This document shows positions 1 to 9,840 of a stretch of 64,000 bases of DNA, in pieces. A program made the position numbers and the translations under genes. How positions within the stretch are numbered: the stretch's first letter is position 1; each line of letters begins with the position of its first letter. This DNA comes from Bog-756 sp963718405 (GTDB taxonomy: Bacteria; Actinomycetota; Acidimicrobiia; Acidimicrobiales; RAAP-2), in assembly GCA_963718405.1 (NCBI GenBank), contig CAVQYZ010000005.1:682001-746000 (forward strand), read 5' to 3'. The notes under the pieces are model-generated. The model saw only the letters and a program-made list of their open reading frames with translations, was not told the DNA's origin and made no database searches.

Positions 1-2
1 TC

Positions 3-365
3 CACTCCCCCTTCGCCATCCTGGCCCTGCCGGCCGCCGTGCTCACCGGCATGGCCTTCGCCGCCCCCATCGCCGCCTTCGCCGCCACCCAGGACAACGA
101 CGTCGGCTTCTCCGCCCTCTACCGCTTCGGCCTCATCCCCCTCTTCCTCTTCTCCGGGACCTTCTTCCCCGTCACCCAGCTGCCGGGCTGGCTCCAGCCG
201 GTGGCCGAGCTCACGCCGCTCTACCACGGGGTGAGCTCTGCCGGGGACTGGTCCTCGACCCTGCCGTCGGGCTCGGCCCTGGGCGACGCCGGCTATCTGG
301 TCGCCCTCACCGCCATCGGCTACCTCGTCGCCCGCCGCACCTTCGCCAACAGGCTCGTCGTATGA
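3..365 (+). CDS. ABC-2 type transporter permease, C-terminal part (5' end outside window)
   Basis: This is the carboxy-terminal half of a polytopic ABC-2 exporter subunit of the NodJ/DrrB kind. The reading frame is open from base 3, so the gene starts upstream of the window. Hydrophobic segments and the run PLFLFSGTFFPVTQLPGWL followed by TPLYHGV are the usual signature before the last membrane segments of this family. Its stop overlaps the ATG of a second ABC-2 permease at 362 (ATGA overlap), so the two permease genes are probably translationally coupled and form one exporter. The ATPase partner is expected just upstream. The exported substrate cannot be inferred. Confidence 0.75.
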   Translation, partial: HSPFAILALPAAVLTGMAFAAPIAAFAATQDNDVGFSALYRFGLIPLFLFSGTFFPVTQLPGWLQPVAELTPLYHGVSSAGDWSSTLPSGSALGDAGYLVALTAIGYLVARRTFANRLVV

Positions 366-1237
366 GCGGCCGCGCCCGACGTGGACCGGACCACGACGGT
401 CCCGCGACGGTCGCCACCTCCGGGCTGGCCGCCACTGGCCCTGCGATCACCCCCACCGCCCTGATCGGCGGCCGGCGGGCCCGGCGCATCGTCGAGCGCA
501 ACATCATCGTCTACCGGCGCCAGTGGATCTTCTTGGTCTCCGGGTTCTTCGAGCCCTTCTTCTATCTGCTGTCCATCGGCGTCGGGCCTCAACCACTCTG
601 GTCGGCGCCGCTCCACGTCGGCGGGCACTGGTCATGCCTACACCGCGTTCGTGGCCCCCGGCCTGCTGGCCTCGTCGGCCATGAACGGCGCCATCTTCGA
701 CTCCACCTTCAACATCTTCTTCAAGCTCAAGATCGCCAAGACCTACGACGCCATGCTGTCCACCCCGCTCGGGCGTGGCGGACATCGCCCTGGGCGAGCT
801 CGTCGTGGGCGCTGATGCGCGGCTCGCTCTACTCGGCGCGCCTTCCTCTGGCCGTATGACCGGCTTCGGCTACGTCCTCTCGCCGTGGGCCGTCCTGTGC
901 TGGCCCGGCGGCGCTCCTCATCACCTTCGCCTTCGCCGGGGTGGGGATGGCCGGCACCACCTACATGCGCAGCTGGCAGGACTTCGACATGGTCTCGCTG
1001 GCCATCATCCCCCTGTTCCTGTTCTCCGCCACCTTCTACCCCCTCACCGTCTACCCGGGCTGGCTCCAGGCCGTCGTCCGCTGCACCCCGCTCTACCAGG
1101 GGGTGGCCCTCCTCCGCGGCCTCGACGTCGGACTCTTCGGGTGGTCGTTGCTGGGCCACGCCGTCTATCTGGCCGCCATGGGCACCATCGGGCTTCTGAT
1201 CGCCGCCCGCCGCCTGACCCGGCTCCTCCTCCCCTGA
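362..1237 (+). pseudogene. ABC-2 type transporter permease, broken by several frameshifts
   Basis: Conserved ABC-2 permease sequence is spread over all three frames. The N-terminal part (IVERNIIVYRRQWIFLVSG) reads from ATG 362. A piece resembling TGHAYTAFVAPGLLASS lies near 630 in another frame. VADIALGELV follows near 775, WALMRGSLYSA near 800, and the C-terminal half (GMAGTTYMRSWQDFDMVSL to the stop at 1237) in yet another frame. At least four indels are needed to join them. The C-terminal half again carries the FLFSATFYPLTVYPGWL signature seen in the preceding gene, so the two are paralogous subunits. The gene is either truly decayed or lies in a poorly sequenced stretch; the many single frame breaks elsewhere in the window favour the latter. 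Confidence 0.7.
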
Positions 1238-1281
1238 CCAGGGAGGTGGGGGCGGCCCCGGCCCGGTACCCTGGAACCTCC

Positions 1282-3071
1282 GTGGCCGTGCTCGTCGATC
1301 TCCAGGACGTCGCCGTGCGCCGGGTGGACCGGGTGCTCTTCGAGGGCCTGTCCCTGACCGTCTCCGACGGCGACCGCATCGGCGTGGTCGGCATCAACGG
1401 CACCGGCAAGTCGACCCTGCTGCGAATAGTGGCCGGGGTGGACCAACCCGACGAAGGCGTGGTGCGACGGGGCCGCGGCACCCGGGTGGGCTTTCTCGAA
1501 CAGCGACCCGAGCTGCCCCCCGGCACGGTGACCGAGGCCATAGGCGAGGGATGGGAGGCCATGGCCGCCCTCGAGCGCCTGGGCATGGGGGCGTCGGCCG
1601 GCGATGACGTGGCCACGCTGTCGGGAGGCCAGGCCAAACGGGTGGCGCTGGCCCGGGTGCTGGCCCGGCCGGCCGAGCTGCTGGTGCTGGACGAGCCCAC
1701 CAACCATCTGGACCTGGGGGCGGTGTCCTGGCTGGAGCAGCGGTTGGCCTCCTTCCGGGGCGGCCTGGTGCTGGTGACCCACGACCGCCATCTCCTGGAC
1801 CGGGTCACCACCCGGATGGTGGAGCTCGACCGCGGCCACACCTACGTGCACGAAGGTGGCTACGCCGCCTACCTCGAGGCCGCCGCCGAGCGCACCGCCC
1901 AGGCGGCCTCGGCCGAGGCCAGCCGTCGGAACCTGGCCCGGCGGGAGCTGGCCTGGCTCCGGCGGGGGGCCCAGGCCCGGTCCCGCAAGCCCCAGGCCCG
2001 GGTGGAGGCGGCCACCCGGATCATCGAGGACCGGCCCGAGGCCCCGGCCCGGACGGACCAACTGGACCTGGCCGCCACCACTCCCCGGCTCGGGGACAAG
2101 GTCATCGAGTGCCGGGGGGTGGGGTTCCACTACCAGGGCGGCCCGCCGGTGCTGGTGGACGTGGATCTGACCCTGGGCCGGAGGGAGCGCCTGGGCATCG
2201 TGGGGTCGAACGGGAGTGGCAAGTCGACCCTGGTCGACCTGCTGGCCGGACGGCGCCGGCCCACCGAGGGCGAGGTGACCGTGGGACCCACAGTGGTCAT
2301 CGGCTACTACGACCAACACGGAGCGGAACTGGACCCGGCCGCCACGGTGGAGAACCTGGTGGCCGGGCCACACCGGGCCCCGGGGTCGCTGGCCGACCTG
2401 GAGCTGATGAAGCGGTTCTGGTTCGCCGGCGAGCTGACCCGGGCCCGGGTGGGCACCCTCTCGGGTGGGGAGCGGCGGCGGCTCCAGCTGTTGGTGGTGA
2501 TCGCCGGGCGGCCCAACGTCCTGTTCCTCGACGAGCCCACCAACGACCTCGACCTCGACACCCTCCGGATCCTCGAGGAGTACCTCGAGCAGTGGCCCGG
2601 CGCCCTGGTCACGGTCAGTCACGACCGCACCTTCTTGGAGCGGACCACCGAGCGGTTGGTGGCCGTGGCCGGCGATGGCACGGTGTCCGAGGTGGCCGGC
2701 GGCGTGGAGAGGTGGGCGGCCCAGGCCGGAAGGGACATCGCCCCCCGGTCCGGAGCGGGCCGGGCCGCGGCCACCGCGGCCACCGCGGCCGCCCCGGGGG
2801 CACCGGCGACCACAGACAGCACCGCCAGGACGGCGAGCGGTCGGCCCCCGGAGCGAAGTCGGCACCACTGGGTCGGTTGCTGAGGGACGCCGAAAAGCAG
2901 GTGGCCCGGTTGGAGCGGCAGCGGGACAAGATCACCGTCTCGCTGACCGAGGCCTCCGACCACGTGGAGATGACCAGGCTGGGAACCGAGCTGGCCGCCA
3001 CCCAGGCGGCGTTGGACCAGGCCGAGGAGGCCTGGCTCTCCTTGGCCGAGGAGTCCGACTCGGGCCGCTGA
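1282..3071 (+). CDS. ABC-F family ATPase (Uup-like), one frameshift near the C-terminus
   Basis: Soluble tandem ABC ATPase of the ABC-F class, whose members act on ribosomes or DNA rather than in transport. Domain 1 has Walker A GINGTGKST, signature LSGGQAKRVALARVL and Walker B LLVLDEPTNHLDL. Domain 2 has GSNGSGKST, LSGGERRRLQLL and VLFLDEPTNDLDL. The linker is Arg-rich, as is usual. The start is GTG 1282 (or GTG 1288); upstream sequence in the same frame belongs to the broken permease. The domain-2 frame stops at 2883, but a C-terminal coiled coil typical of Uup (RDAEKQVARLERQRDKITV) continues in another frame to 3071, so one indel lies around 2790-2865. There is no membrane segment. Confidence 0.85.
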
Positions 3072-3133
3072 CGGTCACCGGTAGCGTGCTCCGGTGCGCG
3101 CCGGGGTCGGAGCGCCGGCAGAAGGAGTAGGCC

Positions 3134-4150
3134 ATGGAGCACAGGATCCTCGGCGGCACCGGTATCTCGATCGGCAGTACCGCCCTCGGCACCATGATGT
3201 TCGGGGCCATGGGCAACCCCGACCACGAGGAGTCGGTGCGCATGATCCACACCGCCCTCGACGCCGGGGTCAACCTGGTCGACACCGCCGACGTCTACTC
3301 CCTCGGTGAGTGCGAGGAGATCGTGGGCCGGGCCCTCAAGGGACGGCGCCAGGACGTGGTGCTGGCCACCAAGTTCGCCCTGCCGGTGGGCCGGGACCCC
3401 AACCGGTCCGGCGGCTCGCGGCGCTGGATCGTGCAGGCCCTGGAGGACAGCCTCCGCCGCCTCGACACCGAGTACGTCGACCTCTACCAGATGCACCGGC
3501 CCGACTACACCACCGACCTCGACGAGACCCTGTCGGCCCTCAGCGACCTGGTCCGGTCGGGCAAGGTGCGGGCCATCGGTTCGTCGACCTTCCCCGCCGA
3601 ACTGATGGTCGAGGCCCAGTGGAGCGCCGAGCGGCACGGCCACCGACGCTTCCGCACCGAGCAGCCCCGTTACTCCATCCTCAACCGGACCATCGAGGCC
3701 GCGGTGCTCCCGGCGGCCCAGCGCTACCGGATGGGTGTGCTGACCTACGGGCCCCTGGCCAGCGGATGGCTGTCGGGCCGGGCCGACCCCACCACCGGGC
3801 ACCGGGCCGCGGGCCTGGGGGCCCGGACCTTCGACCTCGAGGTGGCCGGAAACCAGGCCAAGGTGGAGGCGGTGGCCCGGCTCACCGGGCTGGCGGCCGA
3901 GGCCGGCATCCCGCTGACCCATCTGGCCACGGCCTTCGCCCGGTCCCACCCTGCAGTCACCGCGGTGCTGATCGGGCCGAGGACGCCCGAGCAGCTGGAG
4001 GACCTGCTGGCCGGTGCGGACCTGGTGCTGGACGGGGAGATCCTCGACCGGATCGACGAGATCGTCCCGCCGGGCACCGAGCTCAACCGGGCCGACAACT
4101 ACTTCGCCGACCACCCGGCCCTCGAGGACAAGCGGCTCCGCCGGCGTTGA
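3134..4150 (+). CDS. Aldo/keto reductase
   Basis: A 338-residue NADPH-dependent aldo/keto reductase with a single TIM-barrel domain. The catalytic tetrad is visible: Asp50 and Tyr55 in NLVDTADVYS, Lys80 in VVLATKFA, and His121 in YVDLYQMHRP. The conserved C-terminal cofactor-binding region (VLIGPRTPEQLEDLL) is present. An AGAAGGAG ribosome binding site at about 3119-3126 sits 7 nt before ATG 3134, which fixes the start. The gene follows the ABC-F ATPase by about 60 bp and is convergent with the acyl-CoA synthetase. The substrate is not predictable from sequence. Confidence 0.93.
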   Translation: MEHRILGGTGISIGSTALGTMMFGAMGNPDHEESVRMIHTALDAGVNLVDTADVYSLGECEEIVGRALKGRRQDVVLATKFALPVGRDPNRSGGSRRWIVQALEDSLRRLDTEYVDLYQMHRPDYTTDLDETLSALSDLVRSGKVRAIGSSTFPAELMVEAQWSAERHGHRRFRTEQPRYSILNRTIEAAVLPAAQRYRMGVLTYGPLASGWLSGRADPTTGHRAAGLGARTFDLEVAGNQAKVEAVARLTGLAAEAGIPLTHLATAFARSHPAVTAVLIGPRTPEQLEDLLAGADLVLDGEILDRIDEIVPPGTELNRADNYFADHPALEDKRLRRR

Positions 4151-4180
4151 GGACGAGGCCCCGGCCGGCGGCTCGGCCGG

Positions 4181-5908
4181 TCAGACCCGGGCCGACGTGT
4201 CGCCGGGCGGCGAGGGGTCCTCGGCGAAGCAGCTCTCGCGCAGCTCCCGTTTGAGGATCTTGCCCGATGGGTTGCGGGGCAGGCGCTCCTCGCTGAAGGC
4301 GATGCGGGTGGGGATCTTGAACGGGGCCAGCCGGGTGGCCAGGAAGTCCCTCAGTTGGTCCCCGGTCAGCGTCGACCCGGGCTGTCGGTGAACGACGCAG
4401 GCCACCTCTTCGCCCAGGCGTTCGTTGGGCACGCCGAAGACGGCGGCTTCGTACACGTCGGGGTGGTCGTAGATGGCGCTCTCCACTTCGGCGCAGTAGA
4501 CGTTCTCCCCGGCCCGGAGGACCATGTCCTTGGCCCGGTCCTCGATGTAGAGGAACCCCTCCTCGTCGATCCGGCCCAGGTCGCCCGAGGCCAGCCACCC
4601 GTCGACGATGGTGGCGGCCGACGCCTCGGGCTTGTTCCAGTAGCCCCGGATGACGTTGGGCCCCTTCATCCAGATCTCACCCCGGGACCCGACCGGGACC
4701 GGCCGGCCCGACTCGTCGCGGATCTCGGTGTCCATGATGGTGGTCCGGGCCCGCCCGGTCGAAGTCGGGTGGCTCACGTAGTCGTCGCCTTGGTTGCCCG
4801 GGCCGAAGGCGTTGGTCTCGGTCATCCCGTAGCCGATGTTGGGCCGCCCCCGGGTGAAGCCCTTCTCGACCCGGTCGACCAACTTGACCGGAGCCGGGGC
4901 GCCGCCCCCGCCGATGGTGGCCAACGACGAGGTGTCGTAGCGGGAGAAGGCCGGGCTCTCGAGCATGTCCCAGCTCTGGGTGGGAACCCCGACGAAGGCC
5001 GTCACCCGCTCGGCTTCGATGAGGCGCAGGGCGGCCTCGGGGTCCCAGCGGTACATCATGACCAGCTTCAACTTCATGCCGAAGCAGGACAGCATGACCG
5101 GGACACACCCGGTCACATGGAACAGCGGCACGATGAGGATGAAGCAGGGTGCATTCCCGTTGCCACCGAGGGGGTCCTGTCCCTTGCGGGTGGTCTGGAT
5201 GGTGGCGTTGGCCCAGAAGGCCATGAGGGCCTGGGTCACGGCCCGGTGGGTGGACACGGCACCTTTGGGGAATCCGGTGGTCCCCGAGGTGTAGAGGATG
5301 GTGGCGTCGTCGTCGGGCCCCACGTCCACCACCGGCAGGGCCCGGCCCAGGGTGATGACCTCCTCGTACCGCTGGACCCCGGTGGGCTGGGGCTCGATCT
5401 CATCGGCCCGCACCACGATGATCGGGACCCCCCTGGAGTGGGCCGGACCGTGGGCCCGGTCCAGTCGCTCGGGGTCGGTGATCAACACCGAGAGGCCGGA
5501 GTCGCCGATGGCGTAGTCCAGTTCGGCCTCGGTCCACCAGGCGTTGAGGGAGACCGACACCGCACCGATCGAGAGGATGGCGGCGAACGACACCACCCAC
5601 TCGGGCAGGTTGCGCATGGAGATGCCGATCCGGTCCCCCTTGGCCACGCCGAAGGTGGTGACCAGGGCACTGGCCAACGCGTCGACATGGCGCATGGTCT
5701 CGTCGAAGGTCCACCGCTCGTTCTCGTAGACCATGAAGGTGCTCTGGTCGCCCCGGGCCCCGGCGAAGACCTGGCCCAGGGTGGGCGGCGCGTTCTTGAA
5801 CAGCCGGTACTCGGTGCCGCCCACCGACTCCTCGACCACCTCGAACAGCTGACCGGGCCCGATGGCTTTGGCAAAGGCCTCGTCGTAACTCATCGACACC
5901 CTGGTCAC
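4181..5908 (-). CDS. AMP-dependent acyl-CoA synthetase/ligase
   Basis: A 575-residue member of the ANL superfamily, activating a carboxylate through an acyl-adenylate to its CoA thioester. The P-loop-like motif ILYTSGTTGFPKGA, the GYGMTETNAFG motif, the hinge region ASGDLGRIDEEGFLYIEDRA and the catalytic lysine motif RNPSGKILKREL are all present, so both the large N-terminal and small C-terminal domains are complete. The GTG start at 5908 is preceded by a GGGGAG-like ribosome binding site; an ATG five codons downstream is an alternative. Probable role: fatty-acid or aromatic-acid activation. Chain-length specificity cannot be read from the sequence. Confidence 0.9.
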   Translation of the reverse strand: MTRVSMSYDEAFAKAIGPGQLFEVVEESVGGTEYRLFKNAPPTLGQVFAGARGDQSTFMVYENERWTFDETMRHVDALASALVTTFGVAKGDRIGISMRNLPEWVVSFAAILSIGAVSVSLNAWWTEAELDYAIGDSGLSVLITDPERLDRAHGPAHSRGVPIIVVRADEIEPQPTGVQRYEEVITLGRALPVVDVGPDDDATILYTSGTTGFPKGAVSTHRAVTQALMAFWANATIQTTRKGQDPLGGNGNAPCFILIVPLFHVTGCVPVMLSCFGMKLKLVMMYRWDPEAALRLIEAERVTAFVGVPTQSWDMLESPAFSRYDTSSLATIGGGGAPAPVKLVDRVEKGFTRGRPNIGYGMTETNAFGPGNQGDDYVSHPTSTGRARTTIMDTEIRDESGRPVPVGSRGEIWMKGPNVIRGYWNKPEASAATIVDGWLASGDLGRIDEEGFLYIEDRAKDMVLRAGENVYCAEVESAIYDHPDVYEAAVFGVPNERLGEEVACVVHRQPGSTLTGDQLRDFLATRLAPFKIPTRIAFSEERLPRNPSGKILKRELRESCFAEDPSPPGDTSARV

Positions 5909-5975
5909 CTCGCTCCCCTCAGGGGTGCACCCCCCGGTGCGTCAGGCCGAGCCGCGCCTGGCGTGAGCCGTGATC

Positions 5976-8702
5976 TTAGGCCTCACCGGCGTCGAGCACC
6001 GCCAGGATCTCGTCACCCCACCGCTCGAGCCGCAACGGCCCGATGCCCCGGCAGGTGGCCAGTTCGGCCAGCGTGCGCGGCAGCACCGAGGCCAGGCCGA
6101 TCAGCTCCTTGTCGTTCAGGACCACGTAGGCCGGCACCGCCTCCCGCTTGGCCACCGCCGACCGCCACTCCCGCAGCGAGCGCTCCGCCGCCGCCGACGC
6201 CGCCGTCGGCTCGACACCCGCGTCGCCGCTCTCCGGAGAGGATGGGGGCCGGCGGGTCCGTTGCCTTCCTGCTCCAACACCTTCCCGTCCCGTAGCCGAT
6301 CTTCCCGCCGGAGGCGGAGGGGGACGATGGGACCGCGACCCGTCAAGCTCCCCGATGAACGGTGACGGGGCTTCAGCGTCGGCGAGTACGAAGACCTGGG
6401 CCCGAGCCCGGGTCAGGGCCACGTGGAACACCCGCCGCTCGCCTTCGTCATCTTCGGCCAGCCGGTGCGGGAACAGCCCCTCGGAGGCCCCGAAGACGAT
6501 CACCCGGTCCCACTCCTTGCCCTTGATCCGGTGCACCGTCGACAACAGCACCGCCGGCCCCTCGGCCGCCGGTCGGGACAGGATCCCGCGGAGCCACGGC
6601 TCAAAGGTGGAGGCCTCGGGATGGAGGGCGGCCAACCCCTCCAGGGCCACCAGGTCATCGGCGTGGGTCGACCGGTCCGCCTCCCGACGCGAACCGTCGA
6701 GGACGTCCATGGTCCCGTTGAGACCGATCCCCTCCCGAACGACCCGCAGGGCCACCGCGGTGGACTGACCGACGGCCTTGACCACCTGGTCGAGGTCGTC
6801 GGCGTAGGCCAGCAGCTTCGGCACGTCACGACCCGACAGGCGACCGGCCAGGCGGCGGATGTCCCGTATGGAGGTAGCGGAGGACTTGGTGAGCATGTCC
6901 GACACCATGGGGGCGATGCCGCGCGACGGCCTGCGGATGGTGTCCCGGATGTCATCCCGGCGAATGCGGTCGGGGTCGGAGCCCATCCGGAGGTAGGCGA
7001 AGGCGGTCCGGAGCCCGGTACGGCCAAGGGTCTTCACCCCGACCGGCGTGGTGCAGGGGATGCCGGCCTCCACGCAGGCCACCTGCACCGGCAGCAGGGC
7101 GGCGTTGACCCGGGCCAGGACGGCGATGTCCTCGGGCCCGGCCCCCATGGCCAGCCAGTCGGTGATGATCTCCACGGCCCCAGCGGCCAGGGCGTCGCCG
7201 CGGGCGGTCCGGACGGCCACCGCTCCGGCCCCGGCCAGCGGGCCGGTCCCGACGATCTCGTCGTGACGGCCCTCCGGCCAGCGGATGGTCTTCTCCAGCC
7301 GTCGGTGGTTATAGGAGAGCAGGTGACGGGCCGCTCCCACCACCGAGGGCGGGCACCGGTAGTTGACCTCGAGCGGGTGGTGGGCGGCACCGGGGAAGTA
7401 CTCGGGAAAGTTGATCAGGAACTCCGGAGTGGCCCCGGAGTAGCCGTAGATGACCTGGTCGTCGTCGCCGACCCCGAAGCAGTCGTAGCCCGGCCCGGTC
7501 AACAGTCTGATCATGAGCAGGTGGGCGGGTGTGAGGTCCTGGAACTCGTCGACCAGCAGGCGGCGGCAGCGGGCCTGGGCCGCTGACCGGGCTTCGGGAT
7601 CGGTCACCAGAATCTCGATGGCCCGGTAGATCTGCTCGTCGAAGTCGACGGCACCCCGCTCGGCCAGGGTGGCCCGGTAGCGGTCAAAGCCGTCGGCCAT
7701 GCCGGTGGCGTCGGGCATGGCCTCTTCGACCTCGGCTGGGGATCGCAGTCCCAGCCGGATGGCGGACAGGGCGGCCAGATAGGGCGCCACCGTGTCGGTG
7801 TTGGCCTGTCGGCGGACGTCGAAGGTGGCCTGGATCAGCTCCCGCACCTCGGGCTCCTCGAGAACCCGGGGCCGGCCGGTCCCACCGAACTCGGTGCAGA
7901 TCCACAGCCCGGTGCTGTTGAGAGTCCGGATGTGAGGGCCGTCCGAGGTGAGCACCGACGAGCAGCGCTGCCTCATCTCGTCGGCCGCCCGGGTGTTGTA
8001 GGCCAGGGCGCTGATCGTTGCGGGGTGGGCACCGCGGTCGGCGATCAGATGACGCAGTCGCTCGGTCAACACCCGGGTCTTGCCCGAGCCGGCCGGGGCG
8101 ATGACCCGGGCCGGGCCTGACCCATGGTCCACCGCGGCGAGCTGGTCGGGGGCCAGATCGCCGTCCGGAAGATGGTGGAGGGCCGCCTCGAGGCGACCGG
8201 ATTCCGAGCTCCAGCGGTGGACCACGCCCGTCCCGCAAGCCAGCACCGGGGGATCCGGGGGGCCACCGTCTACGTAGAGCGGGGTCCCGTCGGCCAGGAC
8301 GATGTCGGCCGGGCCACCCGAGGTGACCCCGGAGCGTTCGGCCAGGCGGGCGGCCTTGCGCCCGTGCCACCAGATGGTCCCGCGGCCCCGGGCGTCGTAG
8401 TTGTTGGCCCAGACCAGAAAGTGGAGGCGTTCGAGGGCGAACTCGAAGGCCGGGGTGAGCCGGTGGACCGGCCCGCTGTGCCGTTGGGGCGCCCGCAGGC
8501 TGTCGGGGTCCACCCCCAACTCCACCACCACCGGCCCGCGCTCCAGCCAGGCGGCGTGGAGCACCGTCACCACCGCAGTGGGATCAGCCAAGTCGGCGGG
8601 GCCCACCGACACCCGTGGGCACCCGGACCAAAGGTCCGGCGGGTCCTCCCCGACCGGCACCACCACGCCGCGGCCGAGCTCGGTGGGCACAGGAAACGAC
8701 AT
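5976..8702 (-). CDS. UvrD/Rep-family superfamily 1 DNA helicase with HRDC domain (UvrD2-like)
   Basis: A 908-residue ATP-dependent 3'-5' DNA helicase. Walker A (APAGSGKTR) lies at about residues 202-210. Motif II LLVDEFQDLTPAH, motif III GVGDDDQVIYGYSGA, motif V-VI VHRIKGKEWDRVIVFGA and HVALTRARAQVF follow. A Pro/Arg-rich linker leads to an HRDC-like domain at about 835-905 (LPRTLAELATCRGIGPLRLERWG). The HRDC domain matches mycobacterial UvrD2, but the tetracysteine motif expected before it is not seen. About 190 residues precede the helicase core and contain no recognised motif, so this protein is longer than ordinary UvrD2. It is divergent from the dioxygenase gene at 8820. Confidence 0.9.
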   Translation of the reverse strand: MSFPVPTELGRGVVVPVGEDPPDLWSGCPRVSVGPADLADPTAVVTVLHAAWLERGPVVVELGVDPDSLRAPQRHSGPVHRLTPAFEFALERLHFLVWANNYDARGRGTIWWHGRKAARLAERSGVTSGGPADIVLADGTPLYVDGGPPDPPVLACGTGVVHRWSSESGRLEAALHHLPDGDLAPDQLAAVDHGSGPARVIAPAGSGKTRVLTERLRHLIADRGAHPATISALAYNTRAADEMRQRCSSVLTSDGPHIRTLNSTGLWICTEFGGTGRPRVLEEPEVRELIQATFDVRRQANTDTVAPYLAALSAIRLGLRSPAEVEEAMPDATGMADGFDRYRATLAERGAVDFDEQIYRAIEILVTDPEARSAAQARCRRLLVDEFQDLTPAHLLMIRLLTGPGYDCFGVGDDDQVIYGYSGATPEFLINFPEYFPGAAHHPLEVNYRCPPSVVGAARHLLSYNHRRLEKTIRWPEGRHDEIVGTGPLAGAGAVAVRTARGDALAAGAVEIITDWLAMGAGPEDIAVLARVNAALLPVQVACVEAGIPCTTPVGVKTLGRTGLRTAFAYLRMGSDPDRIRRDDIRDTIRRPSRGIAPMVSDMLTKSSATSIRDIRRLAGRLSGRDVPKLLAYADDLDQVVKAVGQSTAVALRVVREGIGLNGTMDVLDGSRREADRSTHADDLVALEGLAALHPEASTFEPWLRGILSRPAAEGPAVLLSTVHRIKGKEWDRVIVFGASEGLFPHRLAEDDEGERRVFHVALTRARAQVFVLADAEAPSPFIGELDGSRSHRPPPPPAGRSATGREGVGAGRQRTRRPPSSPESGDAGVEPTAASAAAERSLREWRSAVAKREAVPAYVVLNDKELIGLASVLPRTLAELATCRGIGPLRLERWGDEILAVLDAGEA

Positions 8703-8819
8703 CCGGTCACCATAACGACGTGGTGCGACACCACACCCGGCGACCCGGCCGGTAGCAGTACCGTGGTCCCGGACAGCGTCGGTGCAGCCCGGATCGGGCG
8801 GAGAGGGAGGGGCGTTCCG

Positions 8820-9806
8820 GTGGCCTCACGGCTTGCCTCGGACACAGAGGTCGACACCTGGCGGGAGGAGGGATGGGTCCTGCTCGAGGGGCTGGTGGCG
8901 TCCGAGGACATCGACGCCGCCGGTGAGGATCTCCACCGGCTGTTCCCGACCCTGGAGGAGTACGCGGCCGACCCCGAGGGCGTGGTCCGCCAACGCACCG
9001 GCTCAGCCGGTGGCCAGGATGACGATCGTGATGACGCCTTCTGGCCCGTGGACGGTCCGGGGTTCCGGAAGCGGCAGCACATCTGGGTGACGGAGTTCCC
9101 GTTCCCCGGCTCGGGAGCGCTCAACCGACTGTGCGTGCACCCGTCGGTGGTGGACTTCGCCGAGCGGGCCCTGGGCACCCCGGACATCCGGCTCTATCAG
9201 TCCCACGCCACCGCGGCCTATGCCGGTATCACCAACTACGAGCAGCCCATGCACATCGACCGCAACCACTCGTGGCTCCCACCGGTGAACCGGTCGCCGT
9301 GGTGGAACCTCGAAGGGTTCCTGTATCTCTCGGACGTGACGGAGTCCGACAACGCCACCCGGGTGGTGTCCCTGCCCGACTCGGCCCACGTGGCCGAGAC
9401 CACACCGGTGGTGATGCCGGCCGATGACCCGGCCCTGTACCGGTCGGAGCACCGGGCCATCGGACGACGCGGCTCGTACCTGGCCTACCGGTCGGACGTG
9501 TTCCACCGGGGGGCGCCCTTCGGGGGTACCGATCGGGCCCGCTTCCTGCTGGCGCTGGCCTTCAAACGGGCCGGCCAGGAGTGGATCGCCTACAACCAGG
9601 CCCAGTCCAAATCCACCCAACGGGAGTGGCTGGCCTTCGCCCAGCGCCTGACCCCCCGCCAACTGGAGCTGTTCGGCTTCCCGCCCCCGGGGCATCCCAT
9701 CTGGGACCAGGACCTGGTGGACCGGACGGCCCTCCGCTACCCCAGGCTCGACCTCGAGCCGTGGCGCCTGGCCATCGACCCGGGCCCGTCCGGCCCCACG
9801 CCGTAG
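8820..9806 (+). CDS. Phytanoyl-CoA dioxygenase-like Fe(II)/2-oxoglutarate oxygenase
   Basis: A 328-residue PhyH-family protein with a double-stranded beta-helix core. The iron ligands appear as His145 and Asp147 (MHIDRNHSW) and a distal His229 (DVFHRGAPF), followed by an Arg-containing GGTDRARF segment for 2-oxoglutarate binding. GTG 8820 is chosen because GGAGAGGGAGGG lies just upstream. Such enzymes hydroxylate small molecules or lipids; the substrate is unknown. The following gene is a convergent SDR. A hairpin overlaps the stop codon. Confidence 0.85.
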   Translation: MASRLASDTEVDTWREEGWVLLEGLVASEDIDAAGEDLHRLFPTLEEYAADPEGVVRQRTGSAGGQDDDRDDAFWPVDGPGFRKRQHIWVTEFPFPGSGALNRLCVHPSVVDFAERALGTPDIRLYQSHATAAYAGITNYEQPMHIDRNHSWLPPVNRSPWWNLEGFLYLSDVTESDNATRVVSLPDSAHVAETTPVVMPADDPALYRSEHRAIGRRGSYLAYRSDVFHRGAPFGGTDRARFLLALAFKRAGQEWIAYNQAQSKSTQREWLAFAQRLTPRQLELFGFPPPGHPIWDQDLVDRTALRYPRLDLEPWRLAIDPGPSGPTP

Positions 9807-9813
9807 GCGTGGG
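9795..9813. terminator. Hairpin overlapping the dioxygenase stop codon
   Basis: A perfect 8-bp inverted repeat, CCCACGCC and GGCGTGGG around a GTA loop, spans the TAG stop of the upstream gene and lies between convergent genes. There is no T-run, as is common for GC-rich actinobacteria. Termination is inferred only from structure and position. Confidence 0.45.
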
Positions 9814-9840
9814 CGGGCCTGTCAGTTCGCCAGTCGGTGA

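Noticed and set aside
1165..2868. Long reverse-strand open frame (567 codons)
   Set aside because: Shadow of the ABC-F gene: Gly/Pro/His-rich, no family motif, and the forward strand carries all Walker and signature motifs.
4355..6295. Long forward open frame (646 codons)
   Set aside because: Antisense of the acyl-CoA synthetase; composition dominated by Gly, Val, His and Pro, typical of antisense frames in GC-rich DNA.
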